NCBI GenBank assembly: GCA_001898785.1
Contig: MKVE01000018.1
Location: 86,178-136,933 of the forward strand
DNA length: 50,756 bases
Source: Chryseobacterium sp. 36-9
GTDB taxonomy: Bacteria > Bacteroidota > Bacteroidia > Flavobacteriales > Weeksellaceae
Direction: 5' to 3'
Both the position numbers and the translations under genes were made by a program. The notes beneath the pieces were generated by a model that saw only the letters and a list, made by a program, of their open reading frames with translations, made no database searches and had not been told where the DNA came from. Below are positions 41,854-50,602 of the stretch, one piece after another. Each line of letters begins with the position of its first letter. The first letter of the stretch is position 1.

Positions 41854-43395
41854 TTAATGCTTGTTGTCGATATCAATATCAACATCTTCCAAAGGTTCTT
41901 GCTCTGCTTTGAACGTCTCTCCAAATCCTCCGTTCTGAAGTTTTGAATTTCTTTTACTGTACAAGAAATAAATGAAGAAACCGATGACCAACCAACCTAA
42001 AGAATACATTTGTGCTTCTTTGCTCAGGTTGATGATCAAATAGATGTTAATCGCAATTCCTAAAACCGCAATGACCGGCAATGCAGGCACTTTGAAGTTT
42101 CTTTGAAGATTCGGTTCTTTAACTCTCAAAACCCAAACTGCAACACATACCATTGTGAACGCGAACAAAGTCCCGAAACTGGTCATATGTGCCAAATCAT
42201 TGATTGGCGTAAATGAAGCAATGACTGAAATCACACCCCCTAAAATAATTAAGTTTTTTGATGGTACACTTGTCGTTGGGTTTACTTTTGAGAAGGTTTT
42301 TGGAATTAATCCGTCTTTTGACATTCCCAGGAAGATTCTGGATTGTCCCATAATCATTACCATCAGTACGGAAATCAAACCAACTGTTGCTGCAATGGTG
42401 ATGATATAACCAGCCCAAGCCTGTCCGGCAATATCGAAGGCGTAAGCAACCGGCGCTTTGATCGCGTCCGGATATTTTCCTAGTGGATTGAAGTCTGTAT
42501 AATGCATCATTCCTGTTAAAACCAATGATACCAAGATGTATAATAATGTACAGATTACCAAAGATGCGATGATTGCAAATGGCACATCTTTTTTAGGGTC
42601 AATTGCTTCCCCAGCCTGTGTGGAAACCGCATCAAAACCAACATAAGCAAAGAAAATGGCTGATGCTCCGGCAACAACTCCTGCATAACCATAAGCAGAA
42701 TGCGAAACTCCGTTTTCTGTAATCGTAGTAGCAGCTGGAATGAAAGGTGACCAGTTCTCAGGATTGATAAAAAATACGCCGGCAATAATCACGAAGATAA
42801 TAGCAGAAACTTTTAGCATCACGATGAAATTATTCGCTTTTGCAGCGCCTTTTGTTCCTCTCAAAAGAATCCCTATCACTACCCATACAATTAAAAATGC
42901 AGGTAGGTTCATAGAAAATCCAGAATTACCTGCAGCAAGATATGTTTGTGGGTCAGTCGTTAACCAAGCCGGTAAATGCAGCCCAAACATCTTCAGTAAT
43001 TTTCCAAAGTATCCGGACCAGGAAACAGCAACTGTCATAGAACCCATTGCATATTCCAGAATCAGTCCCCAACCAATGATCCAGGCGAAGATCTCTCCTA
43101 CTGTTCCATAAGCATAAGCATAAGCTGAACCCTCTACCGGAAGTATGGATGCGAATTCTGCATAACACAATGCCGCAAAAACACAGGCAATCCCAGCAAT
43201 GACAAAGGAAAGTGCTAAAGCAGGACCAGCATTATAATACGCACCTGTACCTGTTAAAACAAAAATACCACCTCCAATGATGGCACCAATCCCGATAGCT
43301 GTTAAACTCCATTTTCCCAATACACGCTTTAGCTGACTCTTTTTAATGTCCGCTTCATACGCTTCCATCGGCTTTTTAATCCAAATGTTTGCCAT
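41854..43395 (-). CDS. APC-superfamily amino-acid permease
   Basis: A 513-residue inner-membrane transporter with 12-13 membrane segments. The first helix carries AIGIGAIIGGGIFVLTGTGAY (~33), the unwound-helix motif of the family; TM2-3 hold ALCYAEFASILPVEGSAYAYAYGTVGEIFAWIIGW (~76-110); TM8 the NPTTSVPSKN loop. It resembles the cationic amino-acid transporter (CAT/YfnA) group, taking up basic or branched amino acids with protons. Single-gene unit with its own terminator. Confidence 0.9.
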   Translation of the reverse strand: MANIWIKKPMEAYEADIKKSQLKRVLGKWSLTAIGIGAIIGGGIFVLTGTGAYYNAGPALALSFVIAGIACVFAALCYAEFASILPVEGSAYAYAYGTVGEIFAWIIGWGLILEYAMGSMTVAVSWSGYFGKLLKMFGLHLPAWLTTDPQTYLAAGNSGFSMNLPAFLIVWVVIGILLRGTKGAAKANNFIVMLKVSAIIFVIIAGVFFINPENWSPFIPAATTITENGVSHSAYGYAGVVAGASAIFFAYVGFDAVSTQAGEAIDPKKDVPFAIIASLVICTLLYILVSLVLTGMMHYTDFNPLGKYPDAIKAPVAYAFDIAGQAWAGYIITIAATVGLISVLMVMIMGQSRIFLGMSKDGLIPKTFSKVNPTTSVPSKNLIILGGVISVIASFTPINDLAHMTSFGTLFAFTMVCVAVWVLRVKEPNLQRNFKVPALPVIAVLGIAINIYLIINLSKEAQMYSLGWLVIGFFIYFLYSKRNSKLQNGGFGETFKAEQEPLEDVDIDIDNKH

Positions 43396-43566
43396 AATTT
43401 AAAATTTTTTTTATCCCCAAAAATTCAAAGGGGCCTTTTCTTCTATATTTATTTTTGAATTACGAAAATATTAAAAAATTGCTTTCATTAACTTTTTTTA
43501 ACTAATTAATTTTACTTATCTGTATTAATTATCAATAGCGTTTAACATTTTTAGGAGATTAATAAT

Positions 43567-43574
43567 TATCTTTG
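43567..43574 (+). promoter_or_regulatory. -7 box 5 nt before the pnuC start
   Basis: TATCTTTG (TAnnTTTG) ends 5 nt before ATG 43580, so the mRNA is likely leaderless. This leaves no room for a leader riboswitch. Confidence 0.5.
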
Positions 43575-43579
43575 AGACT

Positions 43580-44242
43580 ATGAATTTCTTCGAATATCTG
43601 ACTGCACAATACAGTTCTTACGAGACTTATCTTATTGTTTTAGAAATCGTTGCCGTATTGTTTGGGTTGATGAGTGTCTATTATTCCATCCGAAAAAACA
43701 TCTGGGTCTACCCGACAGGAATTATCTCCACCGTGCTTTTCATTTACATTATGTTTGTCTTCGGACTTTTGGGAGATATGCTCATCAATGTTTATTATAC
43801 TGTGATGAGTATCTATGGCTGGATTCTTTGGTCCAAACATTCTGATGACCACATCCACGTAGAAGTAAAGAAAGCCGGCAAAAAAGACTGGCAGGTCGGA
43901 AGCTTGCTATTTGCAGGAAGTTTGCTTTTTGTCGGATTGATTTACTATCTCAAACCGTATATTGATAATCAGTTTTCAATGCAAGGCGTCAAACTCGGAC
44001 TTTACCATCTGGATTGGGCTAATTACACCGATATTCTAACCACTTCCCTATTCCTTGTCGGGATGTATTTTATGGCTAAACGAAATCTCGAAAACTGGAT
44101 TTTTTGGATTGTTGCCGATTTTATCTGCATCCCGATGATGTATTACAAAGGCCTAGGATTCACGACTTTGCAGTATTTTGTTTTCACCATTATGGCCATT
44201 ATCGGTTATTTTGAATGGAAGAAACACTTAGTTAAGTCCTGA
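43580..44242 (+). CDS. pnuC: PnuC-family nicotinamide riboside transporter
   Basis: A 220-residue inner-membrane protein with about seven membrane segments. PnuC motifs: RKNIWVYPTGIISTVLFIYIM (~36-56), DMLINVYYTVMSIYGWILWSK (~66-86) and the WxxW region ENWIFWIVADFICIPMMYYKGL (~172-193). It imports nicotinamide riboside for NAD synthesis by facilitated diffusion. Usually beside an NR kinase; here no such gene is near. Its end overlaps the convergent gene by 15 bp. Confidence 0.92.
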   Translation: MNFFEYLTAQYSSYETYLIVLEIVAVLFGLMSVYYSIRKNIWVYPTGIISTVLFIYIMFVFGLLGDMLINVYYTVMSIYGWILWSKHSDDHIHVEVKKAGKKDWQVGSLLFAGSLLFVGLIYYLKPYIDNQFSMQGVKLGLYHLDWANYTDILTTSLFLVGMYFMAKRNLENWIFWIVADFICIPMMYYKGLGFTTLQYFVFTIMAIIGYFEWKKHLVKS

Positions 44243-44464
44243 TAATTTTTCTGAATACTCCTTCGCAAAAAGCGTTTTATCCTCTTGCAGTTTTTCTATA
44301 GTTGTTGGCAAAACGTAGTGGAAAAGATATTGATTCTCATCATTCAGGAAAACGATCTCTTTCTCTTCGCCATCAATCATTGATGCAAAAATATCCCACA
44401 TCGATTGATCTTTTAACTTCAGTAATTCAAAAAAATCGTTGGCTTTTATTGTAATATTTTTCAT
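44228..44464 (-). CDS. small hypothetical protein, 78 aa
   Basis: Starts MKNITIKANDFFELLKLKDQ and is acidic and helical throughout, with no signal or membrane segment. The ATG at 44464 is preferred to one 18 bp upstream because the first residues there are not conserved-looking. It overlaps the end of pnuC on the other strand by 15 bp and follows the DUF4268 gene by 50 bp on the same strand, suggesting cotranscription. No family recognised. Confidence 0.55.
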   Translation of the reverse strand: MKNITIKANDFFELLKLKDQSMWDIFASMIDGEEKEIVFLNDENQYLFHYVLPTTIEKLQEDKTLFAKEYSEKLSGLN

Positions 44465-44514
44465 TGTTATCGTAGTAAGCATATTAAATAAACAGTATTT
44501 TCTTGCTTCAGATT

Positions 44515-44943
44515 CTAAACATCTTTTATAAAATCCTCATATTCATAAAAGAACCGTTCAAAACCATCCATTTTCTCAACAAAAAACTCGAAGATATCTG
44601 GCCAGGTTTGTTTGTTGAAAATGCTGACTCCGGTTTTCTCAACCCAAATTCTGCTGATGATTTTCCCGTTGTCCAAAGCATAAAATTCATCTTTTGTAAA
44701 TCCACCTATAAAATCTTCGAGGATTGATTCCAAAGACCAAATCTTCTCGTAATAAGCATTTCTGAACAGTTCATCTTTCATCTCGATATCAATCGAAACC
44801 TCAGCTTTTTTGTTATCTGCATAAAACTTGAAAGAAAAATCCTTGATTTTGGTATCATACAACAGCCATTTTCTTGGGAAAGCTTTTCCGAAAGCTGTCC
44901 AGAATTCTGTTTTCAATTTTTGAGCTTCTTGTTTTGAGAACAC
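44515..44943 (-). CDS. DUF4268 family protein
   Basis: A 142-residue soluble protein with the DUF4268 pattern: FWTAFGKAFPRKWLLYDTKIKDFSFKFYADNKKAEVSIDIE (~15-55), a helical middle and WPDIFEFFVEKMDGFERFFYEYEDFI at the end. The domain is often fused to or next to restriction-like and other DNA-related proteins, but a stand-alone copy like this has no known role. A 136-bp AT-rich gap with the short repeat at 45021 precedes the next gene. Confidence 0.8.
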   Translation of the reverse strand: MFSKQEAQKLKTEFWTAFGKAFPRKWLLYDTKIKDFSFKFYADNKKAEVSIDIEMKDELFRNAYYEKIWSLESILEDFIGGFTKDEFYALDNGKIISRIWVEKTGVSIFNKQTWPDIFEFFVEKMDGFERFFYEYEDFIKDV

Positions 44944-45020
44944 GTAGTTAATTATAAATGATTAATGATGAATTATAAAAGATGAGCAATTAGGCTTCTT
45001 TTGGTGTAATGTTAATACTT

Positions 45021-45041
45021 GTCAGGCTGAGGATCTCGAAG
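45021..45041 (+). repeat. short dispersed repeat, copy 2
   Basis: GTCAGGCTGAGGATCTCGAAG matches 15917-15937 with two mismatches and lies between the DUF4268 and nitronate monooxygenase genes. Confidence 0.45.
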
Positions 45042-45079
45042 CCTTTCAAATTTGTCTCATCTGTCTTTAAATTTGTTTC

Positions 45080-46063
45080 TTACAAACTCAAATCGACTTT
45101 TGCTTCATTGAATTCTTTGATTAGGTTTTCGAAGACTTTTTCAACAGGAAGAATCTCATCTATCAAAGCAGAAACCTGTCCGATTTCCAATTCGCCTTCT
45201 ACCAAATCACCTTCGAACATTCCGCGTTTTGCACGGGCTCTTCCGAGCGTTTCTTTCAGAGCTTCGATATTTCTGCCCGTTTCGTAAAGATTTTCTAAGT
45301 CGTGAAAGAATTTATTTTTAACTAATCGAACCGGCGCTAATTCCTTTAATGTTAATTGCGTATCACCTTCTTTCAGTTCAACGATTTTATTTTTGAAATT
45401 CTCGTGAGAACTTGCTTCGACTGTTGCTGCAAAACGGGAACCGATCTGAACGCCGTCAGCACCCAAAGTCATTGCTGCCCTCATCTGGCTTCCTAAACCA
45501 ATTCCTCCCGCAGCAATCAAAGGAATATCGATATGTTTCCTGACATTCGGGATCAAACAAAGTGTTGTCGTTTCATCTCGTCCGTTATGTCCGCCAGCTT
45601 CAAAACCTTCTGCTACAACCGCATCAACTCCAGCTTCCTGACATTTTATGGCAAACTTCACACTCGATACAACGTGAGCTACTTTGATGCCTTCTTTTTT
45701 CAAAGTTTCGGTATAAGTTTTCGGATTGCCAGCCGATGTAAAAACGATTTTTACGCCTTCTTCCAAAATAATGTTGATGATCTCTTCAAGATTCGGATAA
45801 AGCAAAGCGACATTCACTCCGAAAGGTTTATCCGTCGCCGTTTTACATTTTCTGATATTTTCTCTCAGAATGTCGGGATACATACTCGCCGAACCAATCA
45901 ATCCCAATCCGCCATTATTAGAAACCGCCGAAGCCAGTCGCCATCCGGAATGCCAGATCATTCCACCTTGAATGATTGGATATTTTGTTCCGAAAAGCTG
46001 CGTGATTCTATTCATTCTGTTGTACTGTTTTTGAGCGATTCCAAAATCTATGAAACTGGACAT
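45080..46063 (-). CDS. nitronate monooxygenase-like flavoprotein
   Basis: A 327-residue FMN-dependent TIM barrel of the NMO/2-nitropropane-dioxygenase family. Motifs: YPIIQGGMIWHSGWRLASAVSNNGGLGLIGS (~22-52), VAEGFEAGGHNGRDETTTLCLI (~144-165; the EGxEAGGHxG catalytic/phosphate region), and AAGGIGLGSQMRAAMTLGADGVQIGSRFA (~180-208). It oxidises nitronates or, in related enzymes, reduces enoyl-ACP (FabK). The length and motif order also allow FabK-like activity. The start at 46063 follows a -7 box; an internal Met at 46015 is a second possible start. Confidence 0.82.
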   Translation of the reverse strand: MSSFIDFGIAQKQYNRMNRITQLFGTKYPIIQGGMIWHSGWRLASAVSNNGGLGLIGSASMYPDILRENIRKCKTATDKPFGVNVALLYPNLEEIINIILEEGVKIVFTSAGNPKTYTETLKKEGIKVAHVVSSVKFAIKCQEAGVDAVVAEGFEAGGHNGRDETTTLCLIPNVRKHIDIPLIAAGGIGLGSQMRAAMTLGADGVQIGSRFAATVEASSHENFKNKIVELKEGDTQLTLKELAPVRLVKNKFFHDLENLYETGRNIEALKETLGRARAKRGMFEGDLVEGELEIGQVSALIDEILPVEKVFENLIKEFNEAKVDLSL

Positions 46064-46076
46064 TTTATATTTTTTC

Positions 46077-46084
46077 CAAAAATA
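46077..46084 (-). promoter_or_regulatory. candidate -7 box for the nitronate monooxygenase gene
   Basis: Minus-strand TATTTTTG (TAnnTTTG) ends 13 bp before the ATG at 46063, just past the terminator of the upstream gene. Confidence 0.45.
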
Positions 46085-46100
46085 GCGATTCGGATTGAGA

Positions 46101-46130
46101 ATAAAAAAAGCCGGAAGAAAATCTCCCGGC
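46101..46130 (-). terminator. intrinsic terminator of the T9SS beta-helix gene
   Basis: Stem GCCGG/CCGGC extended by three more pairs after one A-C mismatch, with a 3-nt loop; followed by seven T on the minus strand. It lies beyond the decayed sorting-domain fragment, so the fragment is probably transcribed as 3' UTR. Confidence 0.7.
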
Positions 46131-46152
46131 AAAATCAACTTTTATTGTTCGT

Positions 46153-46242
46153 CTATTTTTTGATAAATTTAGAATCCATAGTTTCATCTTGTGTTTTCAG
46201 TTTTGTGATATAAGTTACTATTGACGAGTGATTACAAATAAA
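46153..46242 (-). pseudogene. decayed T9SS C-terminal sorting domain fragment
   Basis: An open frame of 29 codons without a start reads ...VTYITKLKTQDETMDSKFIKK, the last strand of a type A sorting domain, comparable to GIYFIHISTEKEIQSMKFIKK of the gene just upstream. Nothing of the rest of such a gene remains, so it looks like the leftover end of a lost gene or a recombination scar. Confidence 0.5.
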
Positions 46243-46263
46243 TCAGGCCGATTATCAACTTTA

Positions 46264-47946
46264 TTATTTCTTGATGAATTTCATAGATTGTATTTCCTTT
46301 TCAGTAGAAATATGAATGAAGTAAATCCCTTTTGGTAATGATCTCAAATCTAATTTCGTTTCATTATCAATATTTCTTGTCAATACTTTTTTTCCATCCA
46401 TAGATATGATTTCTACCCTGGAGATTTTTTCTTTAGTTTTCAGATTCAGAATATCCTTCACCGGATTTGGATAGATCACAATATTCTTATCTTCCACAAT
46501 ATCTAACGCTGATAAAGTCGGCTGTAGTTCAAAAGCCCCAATATCAATGGTTGTTTCTTCGATTCTGCTTTTATCCAAAAGATCAAAACTGCCATATTTT
46601 GAAGCATCATAGAAAGAATTATTTCCTTTATTAATGCCATTGCTTGAAGTTTGCAACGTAAAATCTTTTGCAGCAATATCTTTGAATAAGGGATCTGTCG
46701 TATAATTATCAGAGCCTGTCAAAGTGGCATTGTACTTAGGAAGAATAATGGAATTGTTTGCTGTAACCGTTGTTCCCAAACCATCAATTGTGTTAGCAGA
46801 GTTTCCACCCATCCAAAGAATAGAATTCTGTATGGAATTCAGAACCGGAGTTTGCGTCGATAAGATGGTTCCACCATCCGGATTGTAAACTGTGGAATTA
46901 ATTATATTGAGAGTCGCACCATTGTTGAATAGAGGAATATAAATGTCATCAGAATAAATCAAGCTGTTGACCAACGTTACTTTCGCTGTGCTTCTTGCAG
47001 CAATAGCTGTCCCTTTGTATGTTCCAGCGTATTGGGTATAAGTGCCAATTTTGTTGTTCACAAACCGACTTGTGTTAATCAGTACGTTATTAGTTCCATA
47101 TGCAAATACTGCTGCTCCTATTCCTCCGTTTGCTCCGCTCTGGGAAGCATTATCAACAATATTAGCTTCGAAAAGACAATTTTTGATCTCGATGTTCTGA
47201 GCCGTTCCATAATGATTATAAACATCAAGTGCTCCACCTGCATATTTAGAATAATTATTATAGAAATAACAGTTTTCTACGCGCGTAATATTAGCCCCTG
47301 AGGTATTGGCTTCAATGGCTAAGGCTCCTAACTGAAACTGAGAATTATTCCTGAAAATATTATTTTTTATTAAAGGAGAATTATTGGCAATCGAAGGATA
47401 GATCAGAATCGCACTTCCGGTATATCTTGGAAAATAATTATTCAAAACAGATCCGGCGTTTGCATTCCCATCCTGAAAGGTAAAACCATCTATCTGCGTA
47501 GAATTGTCAATCGCTGAATCATACGCATCGATAACCATTATATGGTAACTGTTATCATTAGCCGAATTTGCCGCTCCGATATTACCACTCAGAATGGTTT
47601 CATTGGCCTGGATATCTCTTTCGGATAAAGATGTCTCTGATCCTGAAAAGCCTCCATAAACCTTCAGATCATTTCGGGTGATATAGAAAAAGTCATCTCT
47701 ATTGGAAGTCGTAGACGGATAATAAGTTCCCTTAGCAACCCAGATTTCCTTAATTGCTGGATTAGAGTTAGCAGCCGTAATGACTTGTTTTAAATTTTTA
47801 GAAGCATTGGACCACGAAGAACCGGTTTCTGCACCACCAATTACATCCGTATTGACATAAACAATACCAGTAAGACTTGGCGAAATCTGTGCATCAACAA
47901 AAACAGGAATCAACAAACAAGAAAGAAAGAATAGAAGTGTTTTCAT
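46264..47946 (-). CDS. T9SS-secreted right-handed beta-helix surface protein
   Basis: A 560-residue protein. Signal peptide ~1-19 (VFVDAQ), an N-terminal 'choice-of-anchor Q/DUF1565-like' start (VYVNTDVIGGAETGSSWSNASKNLKQVI), repeated short strands of a parallel beta-helix (e.g. SPLIKNNIFRNNSQF, RVENCYFYNNYSKY), and from ~490 the T9SS type A C-terminal sorting domain (IYPNPVKDILNLKTKEKI...GIYFIHISTEKEIQSMKFIKK). It is exported through the outer membrane and attached or released. Polysaccharide-binding or lyase activity is possible but no catalytic residues are clear. Confidence 0.87.
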   Translation of the reverse strand: MKTLLFFLSCLLIPVFVDAQISPSLTGIVYVNTDVIGGAETGSSWSNASKNLKQVITAANSNPAIKEIWVAKGTYYPSTTSNRDDFFYITRNDLKVYGGFSGSETSLSERDIQANETILSGNIGAANSANDNSYHIMVIDAYDSAIDNSTQIDGFTFQDGNANAGSVLNNYFPRYTGSAILIYPSIANNSPLIKNNIFRNNSQFQLGALAIEANTSGANITRVENCYFYNNYSKYAGGALDVYNHYGTAQNIEIKNCLFEANIVDNASQSGANGGIGAAVFAYGTNNVLINTSRFVNNKIGTYTQYAGTYKGTAIAARSTAKVTLVNSLIYSDDIYIPLFNNGATLNIINSTVYNPDGGTILSTQTPVLNSIQNSILWMGGNSANTIDGLGTTVTANNSIILPKYNATLTGSDNYTTDPLFKDIAAKDFTLQTSSNGINKGNNSFYDASKYGSFDLLDKSRIEETTIDIGAFELQPTLSALDIVEDKNIVIYPNPVKDILNLKTKEKISRVEIISMDGKKVLTRNIDNETKLDLRSLPKGIYFIHISTEKEIQSMKFIKK

Positions 47947-47971
47947 AATTTCATTTTAATAGATTTAATTA

Positions 47972-47991
47972 AATGATAACGATTTATCATT
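47972..47991. promoter_or_regulatory. inverted repeat upstream of the beta-helix gene
   Basis: AATGATAA and TTATCATT are perfect 8-bp arms around a 4-nt centre, 25 bp upstream of the ATG at 47946. No T-run follows, so it is more like an operator than a terminator. Which protein binds it is unknown; the response regulator gene lies next to it. Confidence 0.35.
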
Positions 47992-48070
47992 CAGTTATTA
48001 AAATTAGAAACGATGAAATTCTTACCCGAAAAAATGTTCTGAAACTATGCTTTTTTGTTCTAAAATGAAA

Positions 48071-48721
48071 TTAGAAATGTTTGGAAATCTTGAAAACCTT
48101 ATCCTCCAAATACAATTTATCATTCACGATTTTTGAAATATGATAGGGATTGACAGCTACGCTTCGATTAATGCGTTTAAAATATTTCGAAGGAAAAACC
48201 TCTTCCAGATAGGACATTGTTGTTCTTAGAATTTGATTTTTACCGGACTTCAAATAGATTTCGACATAGATATGGTCAGCTTCTGCAAAAAGAAAATCTT
48301 TGGATTGGAAATAATAGACCTGTTTGCCAATCTCTATCTTGAAGATATTATTCTGATTGGACAATGCAAGATTAATTGCTGTGATCAAATTCACACTTTC
48401 GACAGGTTTTGAAAGGTAAGCAGAAGGTTTCAGATCAGTCACTTTTTCGAGTGTAACCGGATCAGTCAAAGCGGTTGTAAAAATAAAAGGAATCGAAAAT
48501 TGTTCATTAATCAGCTTTGCCAGATCCAATCCCGTATTATCGCCAGGCAATGTAATATCAATAAGAACCAAGTCAAAATCTTTATGTGTTAAGAGAAGTT
48601 TTGCTTCGTCAAAATCATTTGCCATCTCGGATGAGAAAAACGGCTCCAGCATTTTTTTGAGAGAAAATGCAATCAGCACTTCATCTTCTACAATCAATAT
48701 TTTTTCTTTGTTTTCAGACAT
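48071..48721 (-). CDS. LytTR-type response regulator
   Basis: A 216-residue regulator. The receiver domain (1-~120) has the acidic pair E12/D13 (ILIVEDE), phospho-acceptor D55 (LVLIDITLPG) and conserved Lys in AYLSKPVES. The C-terminal LytTR DNA-binding domain (~125-216) shows IEIGKQVYYFQSKDFLFAEADHIYVEIYLKSGKNQILRTTMSYLEEVFPSKYFKRINRSVAVNPYHIS. It overlaps the kinase gene by 8 bp, so the two form one signalling pair. Confidence 0.92.
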   Translation of the reverse strand: MSENKEKILIVEDEVLIAFSLKKMLEPFFSSEMANDFDEAKLLLTHKDFDLVLIDITLPGDNTGLDLAKLINEQFSIPFIFTTALTDPVTLEKVTDLKPSAYLSKPVESVNLITAINLALSNQNNIFKIEIGKQVYYFQSKDFLFAEADHIYVEIYLKSGKNQILRTTMSYLEEVFPSKYFKRINRSVAVNPYHISKIVNDKLYLEDKVFKISKHF

Positions 48722-50405
48722 CGGGAAAAGTTATTTTGTATTCTGAACTGGTTCTTCCATAGTGTCCACGCAACTGTTTTATCATTCCCTCGATAATGAA
48801 AATACCCAGCGAATTTTTACTTTCATCAAAACTGAAAACCTTTCCATTATCCTGGTATCCAATCTCGATATTATTTTCCACTTTTTTTAGATTCAAAGTC
48901 AGCCTCAAGTCACCATCAGATTGTGCGTGTTTCAATGAGTTTGTAATTAATTCATTTAATAACAAACCCAATGGTAGCGCTTTATCCACCTTCAACAAGA
49001 GATTTTCTGATTTCAAATCACACGTAAATTCTCGGCCGGAGCTATTTTTATGAGTCTCAAAAATCTTATGCGTGTAATCCTGAATCTCGATATAAGAATG
49101 ATCACTGTGATTGATATTATAAGAATACAATTCGTGCGCAATCATAATGGTTCTGATCCGTTTGTAAAGATCCTCGAATTTCTTTTTATGAAGCCCATTT
49201 TCTGCCTCGTCTTTCTGAAAATCAATAAGACTGAGAATAACGGAAAGATTATTTTTCACACGATGATTAAGCTCCTGAACCAAAAACTGTTTTTCTTCCA
49301 AATTTCTCTGGAGCGCATTGTTATTATCAGAGATTTCCTTTTTTTGAACCTCGATTCTTTTTTTGCTTTTCAAAATAAACCAAATGAAACCAATTAAAAC
49401 CACCAGAAGTATAAACAATGTGATATTAAGCTTTCGAGTTCCCGCAATGTTCTTTTGTAGTTGTTCTTTCTCTGTTTTTTCCTTCTGAAAATTAAACTGA
49501 ATTCCCAGTTCTTTAACTTTAAGATATCTTTGCTGATTGTTGAACTGATTGTACAGGCCTGAAGCCAGTTTGTAATAGTGTAAAGCGGAATCAGGTTGAT
49601 TTTGCTTTTCCATAATTTCGCTTTTCAATTGAAAAATATCGGCTCTGTAATTCAAAACTCTGGAATTTTTGGAGTTGGCAATCGCAGAATCTATATAGAT
49701 ATTGGCCATTTTATAATCCTTTTTGGATAGATATAAAAACGAAATATTATTATACATCGAATTGATTGCCTCATTATGATGCAGTTTTTTATACAGATAA
49801 AGCGCCCTCTGAAAATGTGCTAATCTCTTCTCTGGATTGTTCCGGTTTCCCAATCCCAGAATCAGTTCTACATCAGGAAGATTCGATTCATCATTGACTG
49901 ACATCGCATATTTTTTTGCCTCGTTAGCTATTTCAAATGCAATTTCCCGATGACCATTCACCCTGTAATACGAAGATTTCCTGATAAGAAAATGAGTATA
50001 ATTTTTAGGTTTAAGATCAGGATAATTTTTGATTAACTGTTCTGCTTTATCAATTTCGATTTTGGAAGATTTTTCATCATTATTAATTTCAAAAATGAGT
50101 TCTCTTTCGATATGGATTTTGATTTGCTGTTCAGGTGTCAGTTTAGAATTGATGAGATTTTGCGACAGTTTGAAAGCCTCATCGTAGAGTCCCAATTCCG
50201 TCAGGATTTTTACTTTCGAAACATCCAGATCTGTCTTTTCCTCGGGATTATAATGTTCCCTATTTTGATTGATCAGTTCCAAAGCAGATGTATAATCCGA
50301 ATTTTGAATTTTATTATCAAGTTCTTTACGCAATACGTGAAAAGCATTTTGCCCGGAACAAAAAACCACCAGAAAAAGCAGAAAAAAACTAGAATATATT
50401 CTCAT
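48714..50405 (-). CDS. TPR-sensor histidine kinase (HisKA_2/HWE-related)
   Basis: A 563-residue membrane sensor. Signal/TM start (MRIYSSFFLLFLVVFCSGQ), periplasmic TPR-like helical repeats (~30-315), one membrane span (~327-346), a short coiled coil, and the HisKA_2 domain with H381 in ELNHRVKNNLSVILSL, then an ATPase domain with LPLGLLLNELITNSLKHA and IGYQDNGKV. The likely periplasmic TPRs may sense envelope proteins. ATG 50405 is preferred over one at 50423 because a -7 box lies between them and 5 nt upstream. Coupled to the LytTR regulator. Confidence 0.9.
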   Translation of the reverse strand: MRIYSSFFLLFLVVFCSGQNAFHVLRKELDNKIQNSDYTSALELINQNREHYNPEEKTDLDVSKVKILTELGLYDEAFKLSQNLINSKLTPEQQIKIHIERELIFEINNDEKSSKIEIDKAEQLIKNYPDLKPKNYTHFLIRKSSYYRVNGHREIAFEIANEAKKYAMSVNDESNLPDVELILGLGNRNNPEKRLAHFQRALYLYKKLHHNEAINSMYNNISFLYLSKKDYKMANIYIDSAIANSKNSRVLNYRADIFQLKSEIMEKQNQPDSALHYYKLASGLYNQFNNQQRYLKVKELGIQFNFQKEKTEKEQLQKNIAGTRKLNITLFILLVVLIGFIWFILKSKKRIEVQKKEISDNNNALQRNLEEKQFLVQELNHRVKNNLSVILSLIDFQKDEAENGLHKKKFEDLYKRIRTIMIAHELYSYNINHSDHSYIEIQDYTHKIFETHKNSSGREFTCDLKSENLLLKVDKALPLGLLLNELITNSLKHAQSDGDLRLTLNLKKVENNIEIGYQDNGKVFSFDESKNSLGIFIIEGMIKQLRGHYGRTSSEYKITFPDV

Positions 50406-50410
50406 AATAA

Positions 50411-50418
50411 CAAAGATA
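50411..50418 (-). promoter_or_regulatory. -7 box 5 nt before the kinase start
   Basis: Minus-strand TATCTTTG (TAnnTTTG) with the same 5-nt spacing to the ATG as pnuC. Probably a leaderless transcript. It decides the start at 50405. Confidence 0.5.
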
Positions 50419-50556
50419 AACAAATGCAGTTTCTGATTTTTTTAAAAATTATTAATGGCATTTTTCATCAAATTCAAATATATAATCTTCCTTGACCATC
50501 TTATTAAAAATGTTATGAAAGCGTTGATTTTTGTTCTGAATATCATAAAAACAAAA

Positions 50557-50578
50557 GCCATCACAAATTTGTGATGGC
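50557..50578 (-). terminator. intrinsic terminator of the right-edge T9SS gene
   Basis: A perfect 22-bp palindrome, with 9-bp arms around AATT if folded, followed by TTTTGTTTTT on the minus strand. It stops the gene that enters from the right. Confidence 0.8.
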
Positions 50579-50602
50579 CCTTACAGAATTATAATTTAAA
50601 TT

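Noticed and set aside
43396-43579. Riboswitch upstream of pnuC (NAD/TPP type)
   Set aside because: The -7 box ends 5 nt before the start codon, so no leader exists to hold it, and the gap shows only AT-rich spacer.
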